Positions 23,394 to 31,881 of a DNA stretch of 64,000 nt are shown piece after piece. The notes under the pieces are model-generated. The model had not been told where the DNA came from, searched no databases, and was given only the letters and a program-made list of their open reading frames with translations. The first letter of the stretch is position 1. Each line of letters opens with the position of its first letter. This stretch comes from Polaribacter sp. Hel1_33_78 (GTDB lineage Bacteria; Bacteroidota; Bacteroidia; Flavobacteriales; Flavobacteriaceae). A program made the translations under genes and the position numbers. Where the stretch lies: positions 2,026,001 to 2,090,000 of the forward strand of contig NZ_LT629794.1 of NCBI RefSeq assembly GCF_900106075.1, given 5' to 3'.

Positions 23394-24437
23394 ATGTTAA
23401 ATAAAATTACAAAGCCATCAATAATTATATTTTTGGTATCTACTTTAATTTTTGGTTGCAAGGAAGAAATAAAAAATCCTATTTCTGTAATAGAAGTTAA
23501 TATCACTAATCAACAATTATTAGATAGCCTAATTATATATGATAAAGATAAATCATGGGAGATAAAGTCTGTACTTCGATTTAAGGAATCAAATAGAGTT
23601 GTTGATACTTTAAATATTCTAGAAAATAAACTTTATCAAATTTATTCATTTTTAGATAGTAAACAGGGAGAATTGGGAGAGTTCATAATTTCCCCAAATA
23701 GTAAAATAGCGCTATCTATAGATGAAAAGGAACTTTTCGAGTCCATAGATTATTCTGGCAACTTTAAGTTATCTAATAATTTCTTAGCCTTTTCTAAAAA
23801 ATATCAAAACCAATTATCTGAAAAGGTTCGCAATGGAATAGAACAAAAGGAGCTTGAAATACTCATTCAAAAAAAAGGTCAATTAATATATGAAAAAGGA
23901 ATATCTCTAAACATAGTTGATAGCTTAAGCACTTATGTAAAATTAAAATTTAATGAATTTTCTGATATTCTTAAAAAGAAGAATATTAAATACATATACA
24001 AAACATCACTAATTAATAAAATTGGAAATAACTTCTTTTTCAAAGACATAAAAAATAACGTTAAAACATTAAAAGATTTTAAAGGAAAATTTGTGTACAT
24101 CGATGTTTGGGCAACTTGGTGTAAACCCTGTAAAGTAGAACATACTTTTCTAAAACAGCTAGAGGAACACTTTTCTAACAACGATGAACTTCAAATTATT
24201 TCTATTAGTACTGATCGCGAATATGATAAGTGGGAAAAGTATATTACCAAAAATTCAATTGATGGAGTGCAACTTTATTCTGGGTCAAATTCGGATTTTG
24301 TAAAATTTTATGATATTGGGGCACTGCCCAGGTTTATATTTTTAGATAAAGAAGGTAGCGTGATTAGTCCAGATGAGATAAGACCTTCTAACCCTAAAAC
24401 ATTACAAAAATTAGAAGCAGCGATTCATAAAAAATGA
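23394..24437 (+). CDS. TlpA-like thioredoxin-fold lipoprotein, copy 2
   Basis: 347 residues, starting only 2 bp after the repeat. Lipoprotein signal STLIFGCKEE. Same domain order as the protein at 19297: beta-rich N-terminal domain, Lys-rich helical linker, thioredoxin fold from about 210 with redox motif DVWATWCKPCKVEHTFL and cis-proline region IGALPRFIFLD. The CxxC centre is CKPC instead of CGPC. Periplasmic thiol-disulfide exchange expected. It precedes the DUF998 gene by 18 bp, so the two are probably one cassette transcript. Confidence 0.87.
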   Translation: MLNKITKPSIIIFLVSTLIFGCKEEIKNPISVIEVNITNQQLLDSLIIYDKDKSWEIKSVLRFKESNRVVDTLNILENKLYQIYSFLDSKQGELGEFIISPNSKIALSIDEKELFESIDYSGNFKLSNNFLAFSKKYQNQLSEKVRNGIEQKELEILIQKKGQLIYEKGISLNIVDSLSTYVKLKFNEFSDILKKKNIKYIYKTSLINKIGNNFFFKDIKNNVKTLKDFKGKFVYIDVWATWCKPCKVEHTFLKQLEEHFSNNDELQIISISTDREYDKWEKYITKNSIDGVQLYSGSNSDFVKFYDIGALPRFIFLDKEGSVISPDEIRPSNPKTLQKLEAAIHKK

Positions 24438-24455
24438 GATTTAAAATAATAGTAA

Positions 24456-25094
24456 ATGAACAACAAAACCATTTTTTTAATCGGAATAGTAGGAGTTAGC
24501 CTTTTTGTAGTTTCTTCTATTTTAGGTGGATTTTTAATTGAAAATTATAACGTATTAAGTCAATATATAAGTGAATCTTATGCAATTGACACTGAATACG
24601 GAAAAATTTTAAGAATATTTGGTTACCTACCAAGTGGTATTCTTGTCACCTTATTTTGTTTTCTTGGAGTGAGATATTTTCAACCTTCCAAACTACTCAA
24701 AATAGGGTTTTATGGAATCGGAATATTTTATGGACTAGCTACAGTAATTGTTGGAATATTTCCTTGTGATAGCGGTTGTAACAGGGAATTAATCGATCCT
24801 AGTTCTTCTCAACTAATTCATAATTTTGTAGGTTTACTAACTTATCTATTCGTTCCTTTTTTTATAATTTTAATTGGGTTTGGATTAAAAAAAACACCCA
24901 ATAACAATACATTTTCTTTACAATCAATTGCATTGGGCGTAATCAGCATTTTGTTTGTATATTTATTTGCATCTAACTCAAATTCTGAATATATCGGACT
25001 TTATCAAAGAATGGTGGAGTTGATGTTTGTTATTTGGATAATTTTTTGTGCTATTGTAATAAAGGATAAAAAACCAGCAGTTAACAATATTTAG
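24456..25094 (+). CDS. DUF998-family integral membrane protein
   Basis: 212 residues with six hydrophobic segments (about 5-25, 50-72, 82-102, 117-142, 152-170, 187-205). The loop NVLSQYISESYAID between segments 1 and 2 and the FPCDSGC turn after segment 3 are typical of DUF998 proteins. Inner membrane; no biochemical function is known. Shares a unit with the TlpA-like lipoprotein. No clear closing repeat follows; the 134 bp to the next gene hold only a vague TTAAGGTATATAAAC remnant at about 25166. Confidence 0.8.
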   Translation: MNNKTIFLIGIVGVSLFVVSSILGGFLIENYNVLSQYISESYAIDTEYGKILRIFGYLPSGILVTLFCFLGVRYFQPSKLLKIGFYGIGIFYGLATVIVGIFPCDSGCNRELIDPSSSQLIHNFVGLLTYLFVPFFIILIGFGLKKTPNNNTFSLQSIALGVISILFVYLFASNSNSEYIGLYQRMVELMFVIWIIFCAIVIKDKKPAVNNI

Positions 25095-25228
25095 GGGCAA
25101 CTAAGGCGAATTCAACTACGTCAGAATCCCGTCGAAATTACTAAGGTCAGTTCTAAGCCAAATATTAAGGTATATAAACCCGCACTAAAAATTATACGAG
25201 AACGCTAGACAAACCATCCAAAAAAACT

Positions 25229-25525
25229 TTACAATAGCATTAGTTTAGATATTACTCCTTCTCCTATTTCTTCATTCATCATTTTAATAATCTTCTCTTT
25301 CCCATAACTTAACTCTTCACGCAAAACTGAAGAATTTAACTGAATAATAAGTGTTTTATTTTGCAATTTCACAGAGGTTGTGTGCGTCGTAACACCAGGT
25401 CCCATCATTTTATGCCAAGTTTCTTCAACTTTTATTTTTTGCATTCCTTTACCCAGATTATTTTCCTTGATAAAGCTCTGCATTAAATCTTCTATTGAAA
25501 AAGAATCATTTTCCCTTTTTGCCAT
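25229..25525 (-). CDS. DUF721 / DciA-like protein
   Basis: 98 residues. The core LIIQLNSSVLREELSYGKEK matches the DUF721 (DciA) domain, in which proteins bind DNA or assist loading of the DnaB helicase at the origin in bacteria lacking DnaC. KVEETWHKMMGPGVTTHT is the usual N-terminal part of the domain. Its ATG overlaps the recF stop by one base (TAATG), the common recF-dciA order in Bacteroidota. Cytoplasmic. First core gene to the right of the cassette region. Confidence 0.82.
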   Translation of the reverse strand: MAKRENDSFSIEDLMQSFIKENNLGKGMQKIKVEETWHKMMGPGVTTHTTSVKLQNKTLIIQLNSSVLREELSYGKEKIIKMMNEEIGEGVISKLMLL

Positions 25526-26604
25526 TATAATTTAAAAATTTGATAAGGTTTGTTACTCTGTTTTACAATATTTTCTGTTCTTTCTGAATGAGTATCCGTA
25601 ATAAATATCTGACCGAATTCATCATTATTTACCAAATCAATAATTTGAGAAACTCGCTTTTCGTCTAATTTATCGAAAATATCATCTAATAATAAAATAG
25701 GAACTACATTTGATTGTTGCTTTATAAACTCAAACTGAGCTAATTTTAAAGCTATTAAATATGATTTTTGCTGACCTTGAGAACCAAATTTTTTAATAGG
25801 ATATTCGCCAATTTCAAAACTTAAATCGTCTTTATGAATTCCGGATGTTGTGTACTGTAAAATTTTATCTTTCTCTAATGATTGCTTCAATAAATCTGAT
25901 ATAGAAAAATTATTTAACTGGCTTTTATAGATTAAATTAACAACCTCTTTATCGCCAGAAATAATTTGATATTTTGCATTAAAAATGGGAATAAATTCTT
26001 CTAAAAAAGCTTTTCTAATTGTATAAATTTCAGCACCGTAATTGGCTAATTGATCATCATAAACACTCAAGTTTAAAGCATCAAACGTTCTATTTGCTGC
26101 AAAATATTTTAACAATGCATTTCTTTGAGTTAATACCTTATTGTAGGCAATTAAATTTTGTAAATACTTTTTGTTTTGCTGCGAGATAACACCATCAATA
26201 AATTTTCTTCTTGTATCACTTCCATCTGTTACTAGATCTCTATCTGCTGGAGAAATAATAACCAAAGGAATTTGACCTATATGTTCAGAAAATTTGTCAT
26301 AATTCTTTCCATTTCTTTTCAAAACTTTTTTTTGCCCACGTTTTAAACTGCAAACAATTTTCTCATTTCTATCATTTAAAATATAATCACCTTCTACCAT
26401 AAAAAAAGCTTCACCATGCTTTATATTCTGCACAGCAACAGAATTAAAGTAACTTTTTGCAAAAGACAAATAATAAATAGCGTCCAAAACGTTCGTTTTC
26501 CCTACTCCATTATCACCCACAAAGCAATTTATTTTCTGCTGAAAATCAAAAGATTGTGATTCTAAATTCTTAAAATTGACTAAAGAAATTTTCTGTAAAT
26601 ACAT
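25525..26604 (-). CDS. recF: DNA replication and repair protein RecF
   Basis: 359 residues, normal length. Walker [21 protein letters not shown] (about 29-48), signature motif [20 protein letters not shown] (about 271-290) and Walker [16 protein letters not shown] (about 305). RecF is an SMC-like ATPase that, with RecO and RecR, loads RecA at single-stranded gaps. Divergent from the TPR gene at 26718, with the shared promoter region in the 113 bp between. Translationally coupled to the DciA-like gene. Confidence 0.95.
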   Translation of the reverse strand: MYLQKISLVNFKNLESQSFDFQQKINCFVGDNGVGKTNVLDAIYYLSFAKSYFNSVAVQNIKHGEAFFMVEGDYILNDRNEKIVCSLKRGQKKVLKRNGKNYDKFSEHIGQIPLVIISPADRDLVTDGSDTRRKFIDGVISQQNKKYLQNLIAYNKVLTQRNALLKYFAANRTFDALNLSVYDDQLANYGAEIYTIRKAFLEEFIPIFNAKYQIISGDKEVVNLIYKSQLNNFSISDLLKQSLEKDKILQYTTSGIHKDDLSFEIGEYPIKKFGSQGQQKSYLIALKLAQFEFIKQQSNVVPILLLDDIFDKLDEKRVSQIIDLVNNDEFGQIFITDTHSERTENIVKQSNKPYQIFKL

Positions 26605-26717
26605 GAATAAAGACTTCGTTTAAAAATGAATTGCAAATTATCGAAAATTTAGCGAATTATCCGCTTTTACAATCCAATTAAAAAAACTATTTTTGCGCCA
26701 CTAATTTTAAGGAAAAT

Positions 26718-27482
26718 ATGGCAACATACAAGAAGAAATATAAACCAGAAGGTAAAAAAGAAGCGAATCAAATTGACGAATCTGAATTTGAAACAGCAGG
26801 AGTATTAAATACATTAGACGAAACAGCTTCTAAATCTGAAAAATGGATAGAAAAAAATAGCAAACCTTTATTTTACACTTTAATAGGTATCGTTGTTGTT
26901 TTCTTAGCTTTTCTTGGATATAATAGCTATATCGTTGAACCTAATGAATTAGAAGCTTCTAACGAGTTAGCTTTTCCAAGAAAATATTTTGATGAAGCTG
27001 CAAATGCAGGTGCCGGAAAAGATTCTTTGCTCAATTTAGGTTTAGAAGGTGCAGATGGAAAATACGGTTTTTTAGACATTGCTGATTCTTATAGCGGAAC
27101 AGATGCCGGAAATTTAGCAAACTATTATGCAGGTGTTTCATATCTACAAATGAAACAATATGATAAGGCTATTGAATTTTTAAGCAAGTTTAATTCTGAT
27201 GATGAAATGTTAGGACCTGTTGCTTTAGGAGCAATCGGTGATGCTTTCTCAGACATAGATCAACAAGACGATGCTTTGGAATATTATGAAAAAGCAGCAA
27301 ATAAAAAATCAAACGAGTTTACAACTCCAATGTTTTTATTCAAAGCAGGACAAACTGCCATGTCTTTAGAAAAATATAGCAAAGCAGAACAATTATTTAC
27401 ACAGATAAAAGAGAACTATTCAAAATCTGATCAAGCAAAAGATATTGAGAAATTTATCAATGCTGCTAAATACGCGAAATAG
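26718..27482 (+). CDS. Membrane-anchored tetratricopeptide-repeat protein (YfgM-like)
   Basis: 254 residues. Lys-rich cytoplasmic tail, then one transmembrane helix at about 54-72 (YTLIGIVVVFLAFLGYNSYI) followed by TPR-like repeats: AGNLANYYAGVSYLQMKQYD, GPVALGAIGDAFSDIDQQDD and MFLFKAGQTAMSLEKYSKAE. YfgM-type proteins sit in the inner membrane facing the periplasm and interact with the translocon or chaperones. In Flavobacteria this gene regularly stands between recF and ribH, as here. The start is 14 bp after a weak AAGGA-like sequence. Confidence 0.82.
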   Translation: MATYKKKYKPEGKKEANQIDESEFETAGVLNTLDETASKSEKWIEKNSKPLFYTLIGIVVVFLAFLGYNSYIVEPNELEASNELAFPRKYFDEAANAGAGKDSLLNLGLEGADGKYGFLDIADSYSGTDAGNLANYYAGVSYLQMKQYDKAIEFLSKFNSDDEMLGPVALGAIGDAFSDIDQQDDALEYYEKAANKKSNEFTTPMFLFKAGQTAMSLEKYSKAEQLFTQIKENYSKSDQAKDIEKFINAAKYAK

Positions 27483-27538
27483 TATATCGTAATTAATTTC
27501 AATGGGCAATGCCTTATTGAAAATGAAAAATAAAAAAA

Positions 27539-28045
27539 ATGGCTACAACCAATTTATCCATTTACGACAAAGCAACAATCCCAAATGCGAAAAATTTTCG
27601 ATTTGGGATTGTTGTTTCAGAGTGGAATCCTGAAATAACACAAAATCTAAAAAAAGGTGCAATTGAAACGTTTTTAGATTGTGGAGCAATCCAGAAAAAT
27701 ATTGTTTCTTGGGATGTTCCGGGGAGTTTTGAGTTGATTTATGGTTGTAAAAAAATGATTCAATCTCAAAAAGTTGACGCTATTATCGCCATTGGAAATG
27801 TAATTCAAGGAGAAACAAAACATTTCGATTTTGTTTGTGAAGGAGTAACACAAGGAATTGTAGATTTAAATATCAAATTTGATATTCCTGTAATTTTCTG
27901 TGTTTTAACCGATAACACAAAACAACAATCTATAGATAGATCTGGAGGTAAGTTAGGCAATAAAGGTACAGAATGTGCTGTAGCAGCTATCAAAATGGCC
28001 GCAATTAAAAACCTAAATAGAACGTCAGAAAATATTGGTTTTTAA
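27539..28045 (+). CDS. ribH: 6,7-dimethyl-8-ribityllumazine synthase
   Basis: 168 residues. Condenses 5-amino-6-ribitylamino-uracil with 3,4-dihydroxy-2-butanone 4-phosphate, the penultimate step of riboflavin synthesis. Visible motifs are VVSEWNPEITQNLKKGA, the phosphate-site region IGNVIQGETKHFDFVCEGVT with the catalytic His, and CVLTDNTKQQSIDRSGGKLG. Cytoplasmic, normally an icosahedral assembly. 56 bp after the TPR gene; other rib genes are not in the window. No FMN riboswitch was recognised upstream. Confidence 0.95.
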   Translation: MATTNLSIYDKATIPNAKNFRFGIVVSEWNPEITQNLKKGAIETFLDCGAIQKNIVSWDVPGSFELIYGCKKMIQSQKVDAIIAIGNVIQGETKHFDFVCEGVTQGIVDLNIKFDIPVIFCVLTDNTKQQSIDRSGGKLGNKGTECAVAAIKMAAIKNLNRTSENIGF

Positions 28046-28195
28046 TAAAAAAGCAATCTTATTCTTTTAAGAATACTTTTAACATCATTTCTTGATTCAT
28101 TACTTTTTAATTATTTAAATTTGATTTATTCAAAATTGGTATAATACTTGATTTTTTTTTTAAAAATTAATATTTACCAATTATTTTCTAAAATT

Positions 28196-28465
28196 ATGGG
28201 ATTTTTAAAAAGAACAAATAAAAAATTTGATTACAAACCACGTTATTATAAGGGTGATGGCAGTCCTTACAAAATTGAACATAAATTAGATAAATTCAGA
28301 AAAACTGCAGGTAAAAACAAGGGGATAAAATCGAAATTTTCAGATGCCATCAATGAACTTAATAGTCCAAATAAAGGAGCTAACAAAACAATAATTTATA
28401 TTGTTTTAGTCTTAGTTTTAATTTTTTTGTATATCATAGATTTTGATTTGTCTATATTCTTTTAA
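28196..28465 (+). CDS. Small conserved membrane-tail protein between ribH and mutL
   Basis: 89 residues from ATG 28196; the longer frame from 28148 starts in a T-run and has no support. Basic N-terminus (MGFLKRTNKKFDYKPRYYK), charged middle, and one C-terminal transmembrane helix (IIYIVLVLVLIFLYII) ending a few residues later. Homologues at this place in flavobacterial genomes are often labelled riboflavin synthase subunit beta, a label inherited from the neighbour and not supported by the sequence. Function unknown. The stop is 5 bp before mutL. Confidence 0.75.
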   Translation: MGFLKRTNKKFDYKPRYYKGDGSPYKIEHKLDKFRKTAGKNKGIKSKFSDAINELNSPNKGANKTIIYIVLVLVLIFLYIIDFDLSIFF

Positions 28466-28470
28466 ATATA

Positions 28471-30285
28471 ATGTCAGATATTATTCAACTTTTACCAGAT
28501 CATGTAGCGAATCAAATTGCTGCAGGAGAAGTAGTTCAAAGACCAGCTTCTGTAGTTAAAGAATTGCTAGAAAACGCTATTGATGCGGGTGCAACCAGTA
28601 TAAAATTATTATTGAAGGATGCCGGTAAAACTTTAATTCAGGTTATAGATGATGGCAAAGGCATGAGTACTACTGATGCCAGAATGTCTTTTGAAAGACA
28701 CGCTACTTCAAAAATTCAAAAAGCAGAAGATTTATTTAACCTTTGTACAAAAGGTTTTAGAGGAGAGGCTTTAGCCTCTATTGCTGCAATTGCCCATGTT
28801 GAATTAAAAACAAAACAAGAAAATGAAGAACTTGGAACCTTTATAAAAATTGAAGGAAGTAAAATTATTTCTCAAGACTTTATTTCTACCTCCAAAGGAA
28901 CAAGTATTGCCGTAAAAAACTTGTTTTACAATATTCCGGCAAGAAGAAACTTTTTAAAATCAGATACTGTAGAAACACGTCATATTATAGATGAATTTCA
29001 AAGAGTAGCTTTAGCGCATCCAAGTATTGCTTTTTTAATGCACCATAACAATAATGAAGTTTACCATTTAAAAAGTAGTAATTTAAGAAAACGAATTGTA
29101 AGTGTTTTTGGTACTAAAATGAATGAAAAATTAGTTCCAATAAACGAACAAACTGATATTGTCTCTATTAATGGTTTTGTGGCAAAGCCAGAATTCTCGA
29201 AAAGAAAAAGAGGAGAGCAATTCTTTTTTGTAAATGACCGATTTATAAAAAGTTCTTACTTAAATCATGCTGTGGTAAATGCTTTTGATGGTTTACTCGA
29301 GCATGGCTCGCATCCCTCCTATTTTTTATACTTAACAGTGCCTGCAAATACAATTGACATTAACATTCATCCGACAAAAACGGAGATAAAATTTGATAAT
29401 GAAAAAGCATTGTATGCGATGTTAAGAGCAACGGTAAAACACAGTTTAGGACAATACAATGTAGCACCTCTTTTAGATTTTAATAGAGATGCTAACTTAG
29501 ACACACCTTACCATTTAAACACAAATACAGAATCTACAAAAACACCAATAATTTCAGTTGACCCAGATTTTAATCCTTTTAAGGAATTAGAACAAAAAGA
29601 AATACGATTTCCTTTCAAAAGAGAACAACAAACTGAAAGTTGGGAATCTTTATATACTTCTGTAGCAGTTACAGATGAAGAAAGACAATCGGAATTATTT
29701 GATAATCAACAAGAAATAAAAACACAAAAAACGTTTCAAATTCAGCGTAAATATTTGCTGAGTTCTATAAAATCTGGAGTTGTATTAATCAATCAATCAT
29801 TAGCGCATCAGCGCATTTTATATGAAGATTTTTTAGAGAGCATTACTGTAAAAGAAGCCAATAGCCAACAATTATTATTTCCTGTAAAAATATCATTCTC
29901 ATCGCAAGAAATAGAAATGATTTACACCATGAAAACTGAATTAGAAAATGCTGGTTTTTCTTTTGATGAATTCACAAAAAGTGATGTTACCATAAAAGGA
30001 ATTCCTGTTTCTGTAACAGAAAGTAAGATTACTATTATTTTAGAAGAGTTATTAAGTGATATAGATTTAGAAGTCCCAGATGCAAGTTTTAGTCATTTTG
30101 ATGTAATGGCAAAATCGTTTGCAAAAACATTGTCTATAAAAACAGGAACACAACTTTCTGAAAAAGAACAAGAAAGTTTAGTGAATAATTTATTTTCTTG
30201 TAAAGAACCTACAATTTCTCCGTTTGGAAAATCAACATTTAAAACACTGACTTTAAACGAAATAGATAATCTATTTAACAGTTAA
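28471..30285 (+). CDS. mutL: DNA mismatch repair protein MutL
   Basis: 604 residues. GHKL ATPase: ENAIDAGATSIKLLLKDAGK, DDGKGM, ERHATSK and TKGFRGEALASIAAIA within the first 110 residues; the transducer domain follows to about 330, then a linker and a dimerisation domain. MutL couples MutS mismatch recognition to downstream repair. The endonuclease motif DQHAx2Ex4E is not intact: the equivalent place (about 441) reads NQSLAHQRILYE, so Asp and the first His are replaced. The SCKEPTISPFGKSTF segment near 575 is kept. Start 5 bp after the small membrane gene. Confidence 0.95.
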   Translation: MSDIIQLLPDHVANQIAAGEVVQRPASVVKELLENAIDAGATSIKLLLKDAGKTLIQVIDDGKGMSTTDARMSFERHATSKIQKAEDLFNLCTKGFRGEALASIAAIAHVELKTKQENEELGTFIKIEGSKIISQDFISTSKGTSIAVKNLFYNIPARRNFLKSDTVETRHIIDEFQRVALAHPSIAFLMHHNNNEVYHLKSSNLRKRIVSVFGTKMNEKLVPINEQTDIVSINGFVAKPEFSKRKRGEQFFFVNDRFIKSSYLNHAVVNAFDGLLEHGSHPSYFLYLTVPANTIDINIHPTKTEIKFDNEKALYAMLRATVKHSLGQYNVAPLLDFNRDANLDTPYHLNTNTESTKTPIISVDPDFNPFKELEQKEIRFPFKREQQTESWESLYTSVAVTDEERQSELFDNQQEIKTQKTFQIQRKYLLSSIKSGVVLINQSLAHQRILYEDFLESITVKEANSQQLLFPVKISFSSQEIEMIYTMKTELENAGFSFDEFTKSDVTIKGIPVSVTESKITIILEELLSDIDLEVPDASFSHFDVMAKSFAKTLSIKTGTQLSEKEQESLVNNLFSCKEPTISPFGKSTFKTLTLNEIDNLFNS

Positions 30286-30286
30286 T

Positions 30287-31021
30287 ATGAATAGACTTAC
30301 AGACGCCATTAAACACCTAATTATAATCAATGTAATTTTATTTGTAGTACCACAATTACTGCAATTAGACTTAACAAATATATTGGCATTACATTTTCCG
30401 AAAAACGAGCATTTTGGATTTTGGCAATATATAACTCATATGTTTATGCATGGAAGTTTTCCACATATTTTGTTCAACATGTATGGTCTATACGCCTTTG
30501 GAACTCCTTTAGAACAAATATGGGGGAAGAATAAATTTATATTTTTTTATTTTTCTGCGGGTTTAGGAGCAGGAATCATCTATTCTTTGGTGAATTATTA
30601 CCAATTTAATGGCGTTTATGAGCTTTTTATAAATGCAGGTTTAAATGATTCTGAAGTTTTATCTATCTTAAAATCAGGAAGTACAAATGACGTAAGAGTC
30701 ATAAATGCAATTTCTCAAGAACAATTTAATAAAATAACTTCCTTATATAGTACACCTGCGGTAGGTGCTTCGGGAGCAGTTTATGGAGTTTTAGTGGCTT
30801 TTGGGCTGTATTTTAAAGACGCTAAACTAGCCTTACTGTTTTTCCCTGTTCCCATTGCAGCCAAGTATTTTATTCCGGTAATGATTTTAGGAGATTTATT
30901 CTTTGGAATGACAAAATATTCTGTTGGAAATATTGCTCATTTTGCGCACATTGGAGGAGCCTTAATAGGATTTATTATTGCTTGGCATTGGAAAAACAAT
31001 CAATTTAAAGTGCGTCAATGA
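30287..31021 (+). CDS. Rhomboid-family intramembrane serine protease 1
   Basis: 244 residues, about six transmembrane helices. Catalytic Ser in AVGASGAVYGVL (about residue 162) and catalytic His in NIAHFAHIGGALIGF (about 223). The first-helix loop HMFMHGSFPHILFNMYGL is typical. A loop of about 50 residues (IKNAGLNDSEVL... region) is inserted before the catalytic helix. Cleaves transmembrane proteins in the inner membrane; substrate unknown. Starts 1 bp after the mutL stop and overlaps the next rhomboid by four bases (ATGA). Confidence 0.9.
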   Translation: MNRLTDAIKHLIIINVILFVVPQLLQLDLTNILALHFPKNEHFGFWQYITHMFMHGSFPHILFNMYGLYAFGTPLEQIWGKNKFIFFYFSAGLGAGIIYSLVNYYQFNGVYELFINAGLNDSEVLSILKSGSTNDVRVINAISQEQFNKITSLYSTPAVGASGAVYGVLVAFGLYFKDAKLALLFFPVPIAAKYFIPVMILGDLFFGMTKYSVGNIAHFAHIGGALIGFIIAWHWKNNQFKVRQ

Positions 31022-31872
31022 ATTATATAAATAACTTAAAAAACCGTTTCAAAAATGGAAATATTGTAGAAAAATTAATCTACATAAATATTGCTATTTT
31101 TATTTTATCCTTACTTTTTAATGTTTTTCAAGGTTTGTACAAAGGGCAAACAAATTGGTTTGTAAATTGGTTTTCTTTAGATGATGATTACGACTCTCTA
31201 TTAAAAAAACCATGGTCTATAATAACCTATGGTTTTTTACATGCAGATTTTATACACATCTTAATGAACTTAATTGTTCTGCACTTTATTGGTAATTTAT
31301 TTATAGAATATTTCACTCAAAAATTATTACTTAATTTTTATATTATCGGTACTTTTTTTGGCGGACTTTTGTTTGTTTTTAGTCAAAATTATTTCCCTCT
31401 ATTTGAAGGAAAATCATCTTTACTAGTCGGTGCTTCTGCAGGAATTTCTGCCATATTTATAGGGGTTGCAACGTACATACCAAATTATCAATTAAAGCTA
31501 CGTTTTATAGGTTTTATAAAATTATGGCATTTAGCTGCCTTTTGGATTGGTTTAGATATTATTGGTTTAATTGGAAGTAATTCTGGTGGACATTTTGCCC
31601 ATTTAGGAGGAAGTTTATTTGGTTTCTTATATGTTAAAAAAGCAAATAACAAAAAAACTGATTTCTTTAAACAATTTTTATCACTTTTTATAAGGAAGAA
31701 AACTCCTTTAAAAACAGTCCATAAATCTGCAAAAAAGAAAAGCAATTCATTAAAAAACACCGATATTACACAAAAACAGATAGATTCTATATTAGATAAA
31801 ATAAGTAAATCTGGTTATGACACTTTAACAAAAACAGAAAAAGATTTTTTGTTTAGACAAGGAAAAAAATAA
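31018..31872 (+). CDS. Rhomboid-family intramembrane serine protease 2
   Basis: 284 residues. Catalytic Ser in LVGASAGISAIFIG (about residue 142) and His in GGHFAHLGGSLFGFL (about 195). After the membrane part comes a Lys-rich cytoplasmic tail ending IDSILDKISKSGYDTLTKTE, a short motif common at the C-terminus of Bacteroidota rhomboids. Overlaps the previous rhomboid by ATGA, so the pair is translationally coupled. Substrate unknown. Confidence 0.9.
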   Translation: MNYINNLKNRFKNGNIVEKLIYINIAIFILSLLFNVFQGLYKGQTNWFVNWFSLDDDYDSLLKKPWSIITYGFLHADFIHILMNLIVLHFIGNLFIEYFTQKLLLNFYIIGTFFGGLLFVFSQNYFPLFEGKSSLLVGASAGISAIFIGVATYIPNYQLKLRFIGFIKLWHLAAFWIGLDIIGLIGSNSGGHFAHLGGSLFGFLYVKKANNKKTDFFKQFLSLFIRKKTPLKTVHKSAKKKSNSLKNTDITQKQIDSILDKISKSGYDTLTKTEKDFLFRQGKK

Positions 31873-31881
31873 TTTTTAAAA

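Larger units (their letters stand above)
1..25200 (+). mobile_element. Integron-like gene-cassette array (right end; left end outside window)
   Basis: Seen: a run of plus-strand genes separated by at least a dozen related imperfect palindromes. Cassette boundaries, taken between G and TT of each GTT box, are at 582/583, 2321/2322, 7068/7069, 9284/9285, 11486/11487, 12555/12556, 14345/14346, 16958/16959, 19251/19252, 22196/22197 and 23384/23385. In at least six units the opening GTT box is complementary to the closing AAC box of the same unit. Known: integron cassettes have exactly this topology, with attC 3' of the gene. Inference: this is a chromosomal integron or an equivalent site-specific cassette system. 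Not seen: integrase, attI or cassette promoter. The right limit is approximate; the last clear repeat ends at 23392 and the next conserved chromosomal gene ends at 25229. Confidence 0.62.

Noticed and set aside
1..25200. The palindromes as MITEs or insertion sequences
   Set aside because: No target-site duplications or transposase were seen, they occur only at gene ends in one orientation, and box pairing follows the enclosed gene unit rather than the element.
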